This document shows positions 22,699-34,118 of a stretch of DNA of 62,305 bases, one piece after another (position 1 is the stretch's first letter; each line of letters starts with the position of its first letter). The notes under the pieces are model-generated. The model ran no database searches. It was not told the DNA's origin and saw nothing but the letters and a program-made list of their open reading frames with translations. The position numbers were made by a program, and so were the translations under genes. The stretch is from Hymenopellis radicata (lineage: Eukaryota; Basidiomycota; Agaricomycetes; Agaricales; Physalacriaceae): assembly GCA_015501595.1 (NCBI GenBank), contig JADNRX010000318.1, forward strand, positions 1 through 62,305, in the 5' to 3' direction.

Positions 22699-22940
22699 CT
22701 ATTCCTCAAGTGACGGCTCCTGCAAGACCCGTTCGTGGTTGCAGCGCGGGCATTGTGTTGCCTCAGTCAACGAAGCCGTTCATGCGGGATGCCTGTGTCG
22801 ACAGCACTGTCAACGGCGGAGGCTAGGGCTTACGCCATGGCTATGCAGCCATCTATCAGGCGGACAAAATCGGCGGATGAAGAGGCGGCGAGTGATCGAC
22901 CAAAGTCGATGATGGTGGTAGAAGGGTAGGATGTACCAGC

Positions 22941-23529
22941 CCGAACAGTGCTTGATCACTGTTCGGATTCTCGGTCCGGGTAGCCGCCGCCAAATCTGGG
23001 CGACGAAGACAATGATTGCCAGCGTACGGCGGCTCTGGAGAGCCTGCAACAGTGTGAAATTCATTAGCAACATTTGATTGACCTATCTATGAGACTACAG
23101 GAAAATTGAGATAGGAGGACATACAACCTACCAGGAGCCATGAAAGGTCTTGTGAGATGAATTGTTCGAGCAACTACATTGTGTTGCTAGAGGTGAGTAC
23201 CTTAAATTTAGTTAGCATTAGTACATAACACTATGGAGTGCATATACAATTAAAAATTTGGACCTCCGGGCTGGTGTAGCGCGCTGGAGCGCGCGATTTC
23301 AGGTTATTTCGATGGTATACTATCTACGTAAGCTTGATTCTATATCTACACGCGATAGAATTACCAGAATTTTTATTGCTACATGTAATATACATATCCT
23401 GTATTAAATTCCCATACTTATAATACTACTCCGAGGCCGTCGTCGCTGTCCCGAGCGTCGACGAGCTCATTCCGTTCACGATCGGATGACCGATCCGAAC
23501 GATCCGGACAGTGATCGAACACTGTTCGG
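22941..23529. repeat. Pair of related 26-nt hairpins
   Basis: The hairpin at 22941-22966 has a 10-bp stem CCGAACAGTG/CACTGTTCGG with a six-base loop. The hairpin at 23504-23529 has the same stem with one A to G change, which keeps a G-U type pair. A third short hairpin (GATCGG, ATGA loop, CCGATC) lies at ~23481-23496. Confidence 0.7.
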
Positions 23530-23670
23530 AGTCGTTCTCTCTCCCTCCGACCACCACTATCAAGCCATTGTCAGGCTCGTCGACCCCCGTCACCTTTTAA
23601 CGACGTTCTGGCACCGTCTGTGCGCTTCTTCTTCCACCCTGGACCCCTGGAACGTCGAAATTAGCAGCGT

Positions 23671-24800
23671 CTGCGTAAGCCCCAGACGACGGGCAGCATA
23701 CCATTAGAAGATGGAGACGTCGAGAAGGACATTGACGTCAAGAGTGTGTGCGTCCGGCGACCGACTCTGCGTCGTCGCCCGTGATCCAGGAGACCGACTT
23801 TGCGTCGTCTCCCTCTGATCTAGATCTGTCTGCGGGCTTGAAGAGCCCCGGCGGCCCCGCTGGACGCGTAAGCCCTCCAACGAGGCCGCAGATTAACGAG
23901 GTGATGGCGACGGCGACGGCGGCGAATTTACAACCATGACAGCGTGCCCGCCTGCACGGCCGCGTAAGCCCTGGACGGCAGGCTGCATATCTTTTCCTCC
24001 ATTTTCAGAGGCCAACGGGATGCAGCGTAGTACGTATTTTTCCTTTTTCTGCCATTCTACTCAGTCATGTCTACCAGCATTGGCAATGACAACGGCGGCG
24101 AGCATCGTCGACAACGCGTAAGCCCCACCAACGTGGGCGGCATCCGTCACTCCCATTTTCTACTATCACTTCTCAAAATCAATTACCTTCGGCTCCAGTT
24201 TGTCCTTCCCCGCGCTCAGTGTCGCCACGTCCATCAGCCTGCGTCCGTATTCGCCGGGGCTGTCGACATCACCACGCCCAAATTCAATTCTGCATACGTT
24301 GCCATCAAGTGCCTGTGCGTTCCCAAGCCCGCCTCTCTCGAAGCCAAGCTGCAGCTCCGCGAATTCACCAACCATCTCGCCGTATACCATCAACTCCAGA
24401 CCATCGCTCGCTGCTGGCCTGCCACGATCTGGATGAAGGCGATACTACTGTCACGGAGACGAACAATCCTCCCGCGAGCTAGGCGCGCGCTAAAGCCCTC
24501 CAAGAAGAGGCGGCAGATCAAGGAGGCAATGATGACAAGGGCCACCATGCCACAACGAAGAGGGATCAAGACGGAAGTAAGGCCCACACAGGTTCGTCTT
24601 TTCCGGTTTGTTTCCCCAGTCTACTTAATGATTCCTCCGTAGAGCCTGGCTGCCTGTCCACCACAACGCACGTGCAAGCCCTCGTATTTGAGGCCGCTGT
24701 GTCAAGTCATCCAGCCGCCACCACTCAACGACGCCTTTTATTCTGATGCTCCGTTTCGCTCCCCGCTGGACGCGTAAGTCCTCTAATGAGGCTGCAGTGC
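23671..24800 (+). repeat. Seven copies of a GCGTAAGCC-hairpin-GCNGCAG motif
   Basis: Copies begin near 23672, 23866, 23961, 24116, 24486, 24672 and 24771. Each has a GCGTAAG-like start, then a short stem-loop, then a GC-rich tail. The stems are CCTC/GAGG (four copies with different loops), CCCAC/GTGGG, CCTG/CAGG and GCCC/GGGC. The changes are therefore complementary on both sides. The GTAAG start also resembles a splice donor. Confidence 0.7.
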
Positions 24801-26120
24801 GACCGTTGGCACATCATGACGAGGTCTCGACAGCGCTCGAATCTACGATGCTTCACGCTCCCACAAAAAAGTCGCCTGTGCGTGTTGTCCATACTGGGAA
24901 CGGAACTATAAATTTCCTTTCCCTAGATGCGAGATACGCTGCTCACGCTAGGATAACCTCCGGCAACAGTACATCCTTTTCGTCCACTGTCCAGGCCCAT
25001 CTGACTCGTGTCACCACAACAGAATACATCTGTCGCCAGGTTTGCGCCGAAACAGCGCGTGTTCCGCTATCTTTCGTGTTCTCAAGTATCATTCCATTTG
25101 ATAACGACTCCACAGACTTCGTGCCGCTCTTCAGCGCCTCCTATACAGTAATTCCGCCGTTCTTTCGTTTATGGTATGCTCGCAGCACACTTGTGCTGCA
25201 AGCGCCTACACGAAACAACTAGTTTCATGATCATTGTATCCTACACTGTTTGTGTAAGAGCTGATGCGGCGTGAACCTAGCTGAGAACTACAGCATCACG
25301 GAATAACCCAAGTCAACTTTGAATTCAACTTGGACATATAAGTTGCTTTGAGCACAGGAGTGGAATATCATTTACCTTGGAGTACAGTAGAGTTATCCTG
25401 AGTTGCAGACTGTAGACCCTTGTGCTCTGAGTCAAGTTGAAGTAATCTCAAGGGCATTGAGACAACTCAAGCTTGGAACTGCCACAGTCTCAGCCTTGAG
25501 ACAGCCAAGGCTATCCTGGGACACCTCAGTGCCCTCTGGTTTATCACTGCAGAAGGATGTAACTCAGGCAGCCTCTGGCCCACAGGCCGTTTCCTGATGT
25601 ATGTTTACATGGTCACTAGATGACTGAGAAGACAGCTGACACCTTGTAGTGCCAGGAGCTCTCAAAGTCAGTCTGTACATAAATTTTCGGGCGCCTGCGG
25701 CGCGTTCCTGAACAGACTAACAAATTCAAGTTGCGCCACACCCGGCCCACACCTGCCGAATCGTGTCTTCTTATATCAAACCTTGAATACTGTACTCATC
25801 GCTCTTATCTCTCATTTCCATGTCATGCTATTTGTACTCGCACCATGTAGAAACTGATTGACTCATTCTGCATAACTGTGGCTGATCCAGACACAGCAGA
25901 ACACACCTCAAACTCTTAGAATCTGTAAATCACATCTTGTGCCACTGTACCAGTGCTGGCCCATCGATTTGTGCATAGGGACACGTCGCAGAACGAGCCG
26001 TCAGTTTGGCACCCATGTGTGCTGACTCAGCTTCACTCTCATTGGCCCATCACTCGTTATGTCTGTTATGTACGAATCGGGACATAACGTAGCCACAGGT
26101 AAGGATGATGGGCCCAAGAA

Positions 26121-27043
26121 GGCCCATATGTTATGTCTGTGGCTAATCAAGTTCCGAAGGAACTTGTCTCTGACAGCCCGCGTAGCGGGCTGTGTACGAT
26201 GAAAGAGTACATGGCGCGCGGTGGGCGCGCTCCGTTACGTCGTTATGTCAATGATGATATCTTGATTCTTCGGCTGCCAAAACTAGCAAGGCAACATAGT
26301 CTAGTGGATTTCAGCGTGCAGCTACCTATATTTTGCTTCAACTGGGGCCTCGTTTCGATTGCGTACCGGTACGCCGACACTTCCGTCTTCGTTATTTTTT
26401 TCGGGCGCCTGCGGCGTGCCACAGGGTGAGTATGAGTCCATGAACAAGCTTTCATCTCCAGCCACCGTTTGACTCAACCCGACCTTATAGATTGCAATTT
26501 TCAGCCTGCGGCGCGTGTAGCCTAAGCTGGTATGTTTACATGGTCACTAGATGACTGAGAAGACAGCTGACACCTTGTAGTGCCAGGAGCTCTCAAAGTC
26601 AGTCTGTACATAAATTTTCGGGCGCCTGCGGCGCGTTCCTGAACAGACTAACAAATTCAAGTTGCGCCACACCCGGCCACACCTGCCGAATCGTGTCTTC
26701 TTATATCAAACCTTGAATACTGTACTCATCGCTCTTATCTCTCATTTCCATGTCATGCTATTTGTACTCGCACCGTGTAGAAACTGATTGACTCATTCTG
26801 CATAACTGTGGCTGATCCAGACACAGCAGAACACACCTCAAACTCTTAGAATCTGTAAATCACATCTTGTGCCACTGTACCAGTGCTGGCCATCGATTTG
26901 TGCATAGGGACACGTCGCAGAACGAGCCGTCAGTTTGGCACCCATGTGTGCTGACTCAGCTTCACTCTCATTGGCCCATCACTCGTTATGTCTGTTATGT
27001 ACGAATCGGGACATAACGTAGCCACAGGTAAGGATGATGGGCC
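26121..27043. mobile_element. Outer DNA transposon, copy 2, uninterrupted (923 bp)
   Basis: It runs from GGCCCATATG to GATGGGCC, tandem and in the same orientation to copy 1, separated from it by CAAGAA, which is the target duplication lacking its last two bases. It contains at least five GC-rich palindromes (for example CAGCCCGCGTAGCGGGCTG at ~26177). It is the intact reference for the insertion in copy 1. Confidence 0.85.
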
Positions 27044-27051
27044 CAAGAATT
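27044..27051. repeat. Right 8-bp target-site duplication CAAGAATT
   Basis: It is identical to 20741-20748 and follows the right terminus GATGGGCC of copy 2. Confidence 0.8.
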
Positions 27052-27800
27052 AGCTTGGTCCTTGGTCCTAAATTTAGAAGATCATAAGCGATTTTGTGTT
27101 GAACGCTTCCTTCCTTGTTGTCATAAATCGATATCCAGATGGAATGAGCGCACGACGACCGAGAATATACCGACACGCCGGCCCGCTTGAAGCGCTGTCC
27201 GTCGGAAATGATCAAGTTCTCAGATCGGGGCGCCCTGATACGGAGGTTGCCCTGTTTTAGCTTTCACCTCATCTCACCATCGCGTCTCTGTTCACTTGGT
27301 CTTGGATCTTGTCAAAGCCCAATCAACGGCCCGCAGATTAGACATCTGTCTTGACTTCGATGGTTCCTGGCAAAGTCTATGATATCTGAATCTGTCACCG
27401 AGGGTGGGGTCAAACAATCAGGCAACACTATGTTCGTGATGAAACACGAAACGCTACCAACGGGATTTTTCGTGTATTAATCTCTCCTCTACTTTCTGGC
27501 AGCGTCGTCAGAGTGATGCCTCAAGGCTGGAGGTGCATTACCTGGGCTGGACGCAGGACATCTGGTCATCCACGCACGACGTCCTTGCACGAGACGCGAT
27601 GGTCTCAAAGGCGGGCGTAACAAATGGCCAGGGGTGATATATCGCCCCAACGCGATCCTGATTCACGTTTGGAAATATAACCTATGCACCTCCGGCATGA
27701 TGATACCGTCTCGCTCTCTTGCATGCCACCTCCTTTGCGTACGCGTTATAACATCGAATGTCTCAGGAAATGCACTTACATCTCCCTCTAGATGCTCTAG

Positions 27801-28724
27801 GTGGCACTTATGCCCGCTGCTGGTCTATCCGTTCGGGACAAGGACACGCAGTCAGGCCATAGCAACTCGCAAACTGCAATAATTGGAGGCGTCGTCGGGG
27901 GTGTACTGGGATTGGTGCTCATCGCTGCGCTAGTATGGTTTGGGCTGAAGGAGTTTAAGGCGTGGCGGCTTCGAGAGCGCCAGCAGACGGCTGATCCGTT
28001 CCCATACGACGATTGGAGGCGGAACTTGGCGGTGGCGGAAGTCAGTCGTCCTCTGCTACCGGACCAGCAGTCCGACGGCAAGGACGACGTCTTTGATCCT
28101 AACAAGCTCGTCTCGAGGTCGTGGACAGTGTCGACGGCGTATTCCAAAAACCCCGAGTCACAGGAGGAATTGGACCTCCCCTACCTCCCTTCCCCCGCGC
28201 CCTATCTCGTCTCGCCTAGCTCTGTCCACGCTCGCAGTTATCCCGGTAGACGCAACAGCGACGACCCCGAAATTCCTTCAAACACGTTACCGACCCTCCC
28301 TTCACCACCATTCACGTCTGACCACCGTTCAAGGTCCATCAGCCCAAAATGCCTTCCGCGCCTAGTGATCCCATCCCTCTGCCCTGCCGCTGTCCCTGCG
28401 CATGTTCCCTACTACCAACCCCCTGTAGCCAGCCGTGCCCTCACTCCAAACTTACTAATACCGCCGTCCGTGTCCATGTCTGGAATGGGGACGCAGCCAC
28501 CCCGTGCGCTAACCCCGAACCGACCGCCGTCTATGGTGTCTATATCGTATGAGCACCCAGCTCACCTTCAGCCAGGAAGCAACGCTAGCAGCCGTGCTGG
28601 AACACCGAGTGGACATCGTCCTCGATCGGTGCTGTCCGTCGCGTCTCAGATGCAGCTGTACAATCCGTCTGTGTCAAAGACCGGAACGCCACCCGTCGGT
28701 AGTTCGTTTACCCGCAGGTCATAG
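27801..28724 (+). CDS. Single-pass membrane protein, C-terminal part with Ser/Pro-rich cytoplasmic tail
   Basis: An open frame of 307 codons starts directly after an acceptor-like CTCTAG, so the coding sequence probably began in an upstream exon. The first in-frame ATG is at 27810. Residues 26-48 form one membrane span (IIGGVVGGVLGLVLIAALVWF), followed by a basic LKEFKAWRLRERQQ and ~240 residues rich in Pro, Ser and Thr. This layout fits the many basidiomycete type-I membrane proteins with an extracellular Ser/Thr-rich domain. The expected extracellular part and signal peptide could not be assembled from 27480-27800, so the gene may be truncated at its 5' end. Function unknown. Confidence 0.6.
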   Translation: MALMPAAGLSVRDKDTQSGHSNSQTAIIGGVVGGVLGLVLIAALVWFGLKEFKAWRLRERQQTADPFPYDDWRRNLAVAEVSRPLLPDQQSDGKDDVFDPNKLVSRSWTVSTAYSKNPESQEELDLPYLPSPAPYLVSPSSVHARSYPGRRNSDDPEIPSNTLPTLPSPPFTSDHRSRSISPKCLPRLVIPSLCPAAVPAHVPYYQPPVASRALTPNLLIPPSVSMSGMGTQPPRALTPNRPPSMVSISYEHPAHLQPGSNASSRAGTPSGHRPRSVLSVASQMQLYNPSVSKTGTPPVGSSFTRRS

Positions 28725-29177
28725 CATTATTGTGAGTGGCGTCTTATTTCACGGGACGTCGCTTGCCTTAGGGGGAGTCAGTTTCATGATCCAATCTACA
28801 TCATTGGGACCTTGTGCCGGTTCTACCTACCTACCTACCATATAAATTCCAACTCGACTCTTTCTCTCTAACGGCTTCGAGCATACCTACTGTATTATAC
28901 TGTTATACGTAACTTTGCACCATCGGCTATTCTTTGCATTAATTTATTATCACTTCGAAGGATTTGATAGACATGCTATAGGTTGTTCAGCTACAGTAAA
29001 CAGTGCCGAACATACTCATCAATCAGTTGTACAAACTTAGATCATTCAGGAGCTGCGGAATCGACGCTGCCGCGGAGACACGTAGTGGCGTTTCGTGTTA
29101 CGCGTACTCGGCACGAGGGCTATGAATTGTATATGAAGGAGAAAGGTGCGCAATGTTTCCTCTCATTCATCGCCACC

Positions 29178-29936
29178 ATGTTCTCGTTGAAAACAACGTA
29201 CGTCGTATACCCAGCATTGCCTACAGACTGATCACACTGATTTCACAGACTTTTGTCCCTCCTCGTTACCCAAGCCCCCGCGCTGATCATGCACGAGCCC
29301 GCTCCAGGCGGGGCCTACAACGCCATTATCACCGACGGATTGGCCGAGTTCACCTGGACAGCTGAGGAGGGCGATCCAGCTCTGATCACGCTCAACCTCT
29401 ACAACCCCGTCACGCTCGACACGTTCCAGGTCGGCAAGGACGTTCCCGTCGCCGATGGCGCTTACACGGTGAAGATGGAGGAGTGCCGGGGAGCGAGTGG
29501 TATCGCATGGATGCGACGCAATCCGAGTGAGTCCGTCTCAGGAGGTAACCATCGACGGCGCTAACTCGCCGAGGGAAGTGATGTGGCCGAGGTTCTGGCT
29601 AGCAGTCCGTTCTTTACTGTGTTCGGGGATGTTCCGCCTACAACGTGAGCTGAGAACAGCATCGTATTATGGCAGATACTAACCCCGCTGACACAGTGGC
29701 GTCGTCGCCGGCGCATTCAGGCCTACTGGTACTGCCCACGCTCACCACCACTACCACCACCATTCATTCAGGCGTGGGGGATGCCATCGCGCTTGGAAGA
29801 TCGCGGGTATCGTTTTGGTCTCGGTATCGTCTTTGCCAAGGCTCGCCGTTGCGTTCGTAAGCGCCGTGAGCAGCGCCGCGTCCAGCTGCCTACCACTGTC
29901 GATGACGAGATCAAGGAGGTCGGAACGAAGAACTGA
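29178..29936 (+). pseudogene. Secreted/type-I membrane protein with a KNH1-like domain, frameshifted
   Basis: The start ATG has a strong context (CGCCACCATG). A 20-nt exon 1 joins across a GTACGT...CAG intron to give MFSLKTTLLSLLVTQAPA, a good signal peptide. The next ~75 residues (GLAEFTWTAEEGDP, LITLNLYNP, VGKDVPVADGAYTV) resemble the beta-sandwich seen in Kre9/KNH1-like and similar fungal surface proteins. The expected continuation (EWYRMDATQSDSPFFTVFGD) is one frame off, so an indel near 29475 is likely. A second shift separates the membrane span (WKIAGIVLVSV) from the basic tail RKRREQRRVQLP ending GTKN. The damage suggests a pseudogene or base errors. Confidence 0.5.
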
Positions 29937-29939
29937 ATT

Positions 29940-31130
29940 GTATCATTGTTGAGTCTATTATAATACTATTAGTGATAGTCAATTCTTCTAGAATCGGATA
30001 TTTACATACATCGAGTGAAATGAACAGTCCAAGGCGAGAGTGAATGAAGCAGTAATAACGCCACGGTAGCAGACAGAGTATGGTGTGCTGAGGCGATGCA
30101 GACTCGCGCCCCGACGTACGGAGTAGGGTGCCAGGTACTTGTGGTGTGTCGTGACTGGATGGCTGTCATATTAGGGGGTGTATACCAGCTGTATCAAATG
30201 GTCAATCCTGTTTTGTTCGACAGAAACATAGTCAATTCATGAAAGGTACAACGAAGCAGAAAGTATACATGCCAGTGGCCACCGGGTCCCAATGCCATGG
30301 CCACGATGTCTGATGTGTTCGCCGACAACGCATTCTTTCAACGTTCTTTTCCTGAAGGCGTAGAGATATCAGTACTGGTTGATATGATAATGAGGAAGGG
30401 GGACCTGGTCGCGCCGGACTACCGAATCTCTATCGAAAATGTCGGGAAAGACGCGTAGCAGACAACTCGAGCCGGATTGCTCGTATGGCTGGAAGGTCGG
30501 GTTGGCCTGTTGGTCAGCATCAAGTCGCTACCTGCTTCGAATGTATATATCAGTTACGCCTACGGGACGCGTAATAATTTACGCACCAGCAGCATATTCT
30601 ACTTTCCTGCGCGGCCGTGCTTGATTTGAAGTCTGCGAGAAAGAAAATATCCAAGGAAGACTGCCGTAAATTGATGCAGTAAAACGTACATTTCGCTCGT
30701 ACTTTTGTTGAAAAAATAAGGCAAAATTGGCAGGAATCACACTCAGATTTGGGCATTTCCAAAACGATGATGATGGTAGTGATCAAGCCGCTTTTGTCTT
30801 CTGACCGTCATCATCCTCCCCCTAAATCCTCGTTTATCTAAGATCTTCGACAAATTTCGGAAGGCTGCGTCTTCTGCGACCAGGCTCGAACGTTTTCTTA
30901 TAGCGTAGTAGCTGGTGCATAACATTTTCGCGGATTTAAGTTCCGAGATCATTCTTGCCAGTATGTCTTTCTTAAATTCAAGTGTATCTAAACCTGATTC
31001 CATTCTGGTGAAGAGTCCTTCTATTCGCGTTAGACTAACCGCTGTCCATACCGTGGCCAACCTGTTCAGTAAGTTTCAAAGGCCCCCGCATTTAGTGCCA
31101 ACTAATCCACATCTTCCAGGACTACATCTC
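29940..31130. other. Intergenic, no gene supported
   Basis: Frames of 60-105 codons on both strands (for example minus 30743-31060) show no recognisable features or introns. No repeat of the rest of the window was seen. Confidence 0.4.
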
Positions 31131-31132
31131 TC

Positions 31133-32432
31133 ATGAACAATCCTCTTTTACTCCCAGAGCTTGTGGAGTTGATCGTTGAACATAGCGCGGACGATGAATG
31201 GGTGCGAAATTCTGCACTCGTACACAGTGGCTCGGGCTATGACTGGTTGCAAGGCTGCGCGCTCATATCACGGGCATGGGTCGTCCCCTGCCAGCGCGCC
31301 CTCTTTCACGGCATCTCCTTGTATACCGATAATCGGGTAGTCCGCCTCCTCCACCACCTCCGACGCTATTCCCACCTCCGCAATCTCATCCAATGGATGG
31401 TAATCTGGCAGACACCCCCCAGCTTCAAGGCACGGAACGACTATCTATCCTGCCTCATTGCCTTATTCCCTCTCATCCCTCGTTTAACCCTTTTCCATAT
31501 CACATTCGACAGATCCCGATCCTGGATACTCACGACCACCAATTCCTCGAAGCATTCGGCGCTTTCCTGCACACATCTGAATCCCTCTCAGAGCTCGTCA
31601 TCCGCAATCTTCGTAGTGATGTCGATTTTCAACAAATGTTCTCATATTTAGAATCCACCAACATTAAACGCGTCTCTTTGTACACGGAGCCCTACCGCCC
31701 GGGCGATCCGCTTCGGGTGGATTTTCTCAGTTCGACAATAAGTGTCGTACACCTTCCTGCCATTGAACTGCTTCATGTCAATTTGGCAGATGTCCTACAA
31801 CTGCACATTGCCCTCAACTTCTGGCTGCGCCAATACCCGACCATGTTCCCCAATTTAAAACACTTGGAGGTTGTCGTCAATCGGGCTGTCGACCTAGGCC
31901 TATGGTTCCGGGATGTTCTTCAACCTGTCGCTCTCCGATTGGAGTCATTCAGATTGGAATTGATACCTCGTTTGTCTATTATTTGTTTAACTCCTAAAAG
32001 CAAGTCCTAACGAAATTGTTAGGCATCCTAGACGACCTGCCGATTTACGAGGGCCTCTTCGAGGGCCTTCACTTCACCCATTTCAAGCTCTGTATATCTG
32101 AACCCGGTCTCGGGCGCTACGGGACGCAGACACTCATCAAGTGGCTCTCCTCCATGTTGCTCCGCCTGGCCGAGTCGCGCACAACCGTTCATTTCGTCGA
32201 ACTCACGTTCACATTCGTGGAGCTCGACGACGTCGAGGCTGTTGCAGCCGAGTGGGCAACACTTGATGAAGTACTGTCCCATGCGGCATTTAACAGCGTG
32301 CAGCGCATTCACTTTGAGGAGGACTCTGACGAAAGGGCTCTTATCACCGACCAGGCGCGGCCAGAGCCTGCATCCGTGATACGGCGCACTTTGCCGCGCC
32401 TTGCGAGTCGGGGAGTTCTTTGCTTCGAGTAG
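31133..32432 (+). CDS. F-box/LRR-like protein with a one-base frameshift
   Basis: The frame opens MNNPLLLPELVELIVEH and continues with CALISRAWVVPCQRALFHGI, the pattern of a basidiomycete F-box-like N terminus. Such proteins are usually SCF ubiquitin-ligase adaptors. The frame runs to ~31525, where the continuation FLEAFGAFLHTSESLSELVI is found in the next frame. An intron at 31970-32022 (GTTTGT...TTAG) then joins IPRILDDLPIYEGLF in phase. The C-terminal part to 32432 is open. Apart from the shift, which a single indel would explain, the ~425-codon model is coherent. Either the gene is newly inactivated or the base sequence is wrong at that site. Confidence 0.6.
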
Positions 32433-33049
32433 GACAGGATGGGAAAGTCTAGCGTGAAGTCGTCTCAACTGAGGGCACGTCAGACCACCGGACCAATGTG
32501 GTAGCCGATGTCGCGTTATAGCCATACGAAAGGACTATGCCTCACGCGATTTATTGTATGCTCATTATAATGTACACCTTGACAATCCGAACGGAAACGC
32601 GTAGTTAAAAAACCTGAAATCACATCATGTGATCGATGTCACGTCTTGTCAAGGTAAAAACGGCCTGCCTCTTGCCATCATCTAACAGTGAATGCGTTCC
32701 CGCACTCGCTCTACAGAGGCCATCGTAACGGCTCTTCAAGTTGCTGTGCCGTCCGACTTCGCCGCTACTGCTGCCACACTCGGAACAGATAACCAGTCAT
32801 TAAGCCGTGTTTTTTTATTTACCAGGCTCTTGCGTTACGCGTACATTTTCTCCTCTTTGCTGAACGCGTTAAACTCAGGCGAATCTCGTTCCGGTTGTGG
32901 TCTCCCAATTTGAAAACTCCTGCTCTGGTAAGGTCTTGCCTTCTACCATTGACAACACTGCCGACATTCATAGGAAACAGCCTAGGACCGTTTCAGGCAT
33001 GAGCCTTTCCTTACCCCCAGAGAGATAGTCGCGGAACGTTTAGTTGGCG

Positions 33050-33890
33050 AGGAGTACACGCTGCGAAAGCTCTGCGCTTGTCGGCCGGTGTCGCCCAGCG
33101 CTCTCTCTTCGCAATCTTAATATTCCCGCCACCTTGAAACAACTGGACGGCCTGCTCGATCATCTCACATGGCTTCCTCATCTCCAGGGCTGCACCCTCG
33201 TCCGTGTTGTGACGTCCTAGTGACAGTCTCACGCCCCAGGACGCCTACGTCTCCTACCTCGCAACTCTGCTTTCCCTCCGCTCCAAAAGTAGCATCCATG
33301 AACGTCGACTTTGTAGACACGTGGTGGGAGGCACCGGCAAACGAGTCTTTCCTCGCCGTAATCCAGAACCTTTTGCACCGCGTCTCCAGACGTGGCTCGA
33401 GGGCTCACCCCATTTTCCGAACTCCCCATATATGTTTCTGGTTGAGACAGCAGCGCACGTGGACCGACCAATGGCTCTCCAGCTTGCAGTGGTGTCGAAG
33501 GCTCTGTTTGAATGATTGGTCTCATCTGAACTTCGCTATAGGCGAGACCCCATTCTCTACCGCGTTGTTGGTACGCAAAACCTTTATACTGCCATTCAAA
33601 CACGCGGTCCAGAGGCTTTCGCCAGAAATGATGTCAAGACGCTGGTCTTCGACGGTCACTGGTGGCCTCCCGATTCGGTCATTCTTCACTTGATCTTTTC
33701 GGCAGGTCAAATGAAGGCCCCTAATTTGATTTCTCGCTGGCGTAAACGAACAATGGCCCGGACGCAGCTGCGTTTGAAATTGCCTGCGCCACACATTGAT
33801 CAGTCCGCCAACTCACCCTGGACCTGTACAGCTTTCCGATATCAGACAACTCTACACATGGCCGCGTTTGTGTACTGCGAGTGACCATTC
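33050..33890 (+). pseudogene. F-box/LRR-like gene relic
   Basis: Blocks typical of the same class of proteins can be read in different frames: DAYVSYLATLLSLRSKSS near 33240, ETAAHVDRPMALQLAVVSKALF near 33450, and YRRDPILYRVVGTQNLYTAI with DVKTLVFDGHWWPPDS near 33535-33680. Stops and frame changes separate them, and no intron model removes all of them. It is the second member of a tandem pair with 31133-32432. Confidence 0.45.
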
Positions 33891-34118
33891 TGCTCGCGGT
33901 GGACGGCAACCGCGAAATCATTGTCTGCCCAATTTGGTAATTCCCATGGTCCATCCACTGTGGACTGAACGGCGACCCTCGACCGCGACAATGGCTATAA
34001 AGGCATCGTCGTGATTTTTCCAGACTCATTCCTCTTCCTCAGGCCCCGCGCATACCCACCTCTAATATCGTGCTTTAGCTGTGCTGTGCACATCCACACT
34101 TTCCTCTTATTCACAACC

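Larger units (their letters stand above)
21161..25599. mobile_element. Inner transposon of 4.44 kb inserted at TA
   Basis: The ends are perfect 13-bp inverted repeats, CATCAGGAAACGG and its complement, with weaker similarity continuing inward. They are flanked by TA at 21159-21160 and 25600-25601. Copy 2 of the host element has a single TA at the same position (26531-26532), which is the empty site. Both subterminal regions are rich in ACTCAAG/CTTGAG words. A TA duplication is known for Tc1/mariner-like elements, but the length and lack of a DDE transposase frame leave the family open. The interior holds a CGTCGT-rich minisatellite, several long hairpins and the seven-copy hairpin motif at 23671-24800. 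Confidence 0.85.
20749..26114. mobile_element. Outer DNA transposon, copy 1, interrupted by an inner element
   Basis: The left end reads GGCCCAT, nine unmatched bases, then CTGTGGCTA. The reverse complement of the right end reads GGCCCAT, nine different bases, then CTGTGGCTA, so these are imperfect terminal inverted repeats. Without the inner insertion this copy would be ~925 bp and nearly identical to copy 2: the first 412 bp appear identical, and the last ~513 bp differ by two single-base indels and at least one substitution. It contains a 98-codon frame identical in both copies but no recognisable transposase, so it is non-autonomous. An 8-bp duplication fits hAT, KDZ or similar superfamilies; I cannot choose. 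Confidence 0.8.

Noticed and set aside
20749..27043. LTR retrotransposon with 412-bp LTRs
   Set aside because: Ends are inverted rather than TG...CA, the internal part has no gag/pol or primer-binding site, and the 412-bp match is only the left half of a 923-bp element that is whole in copy 2.
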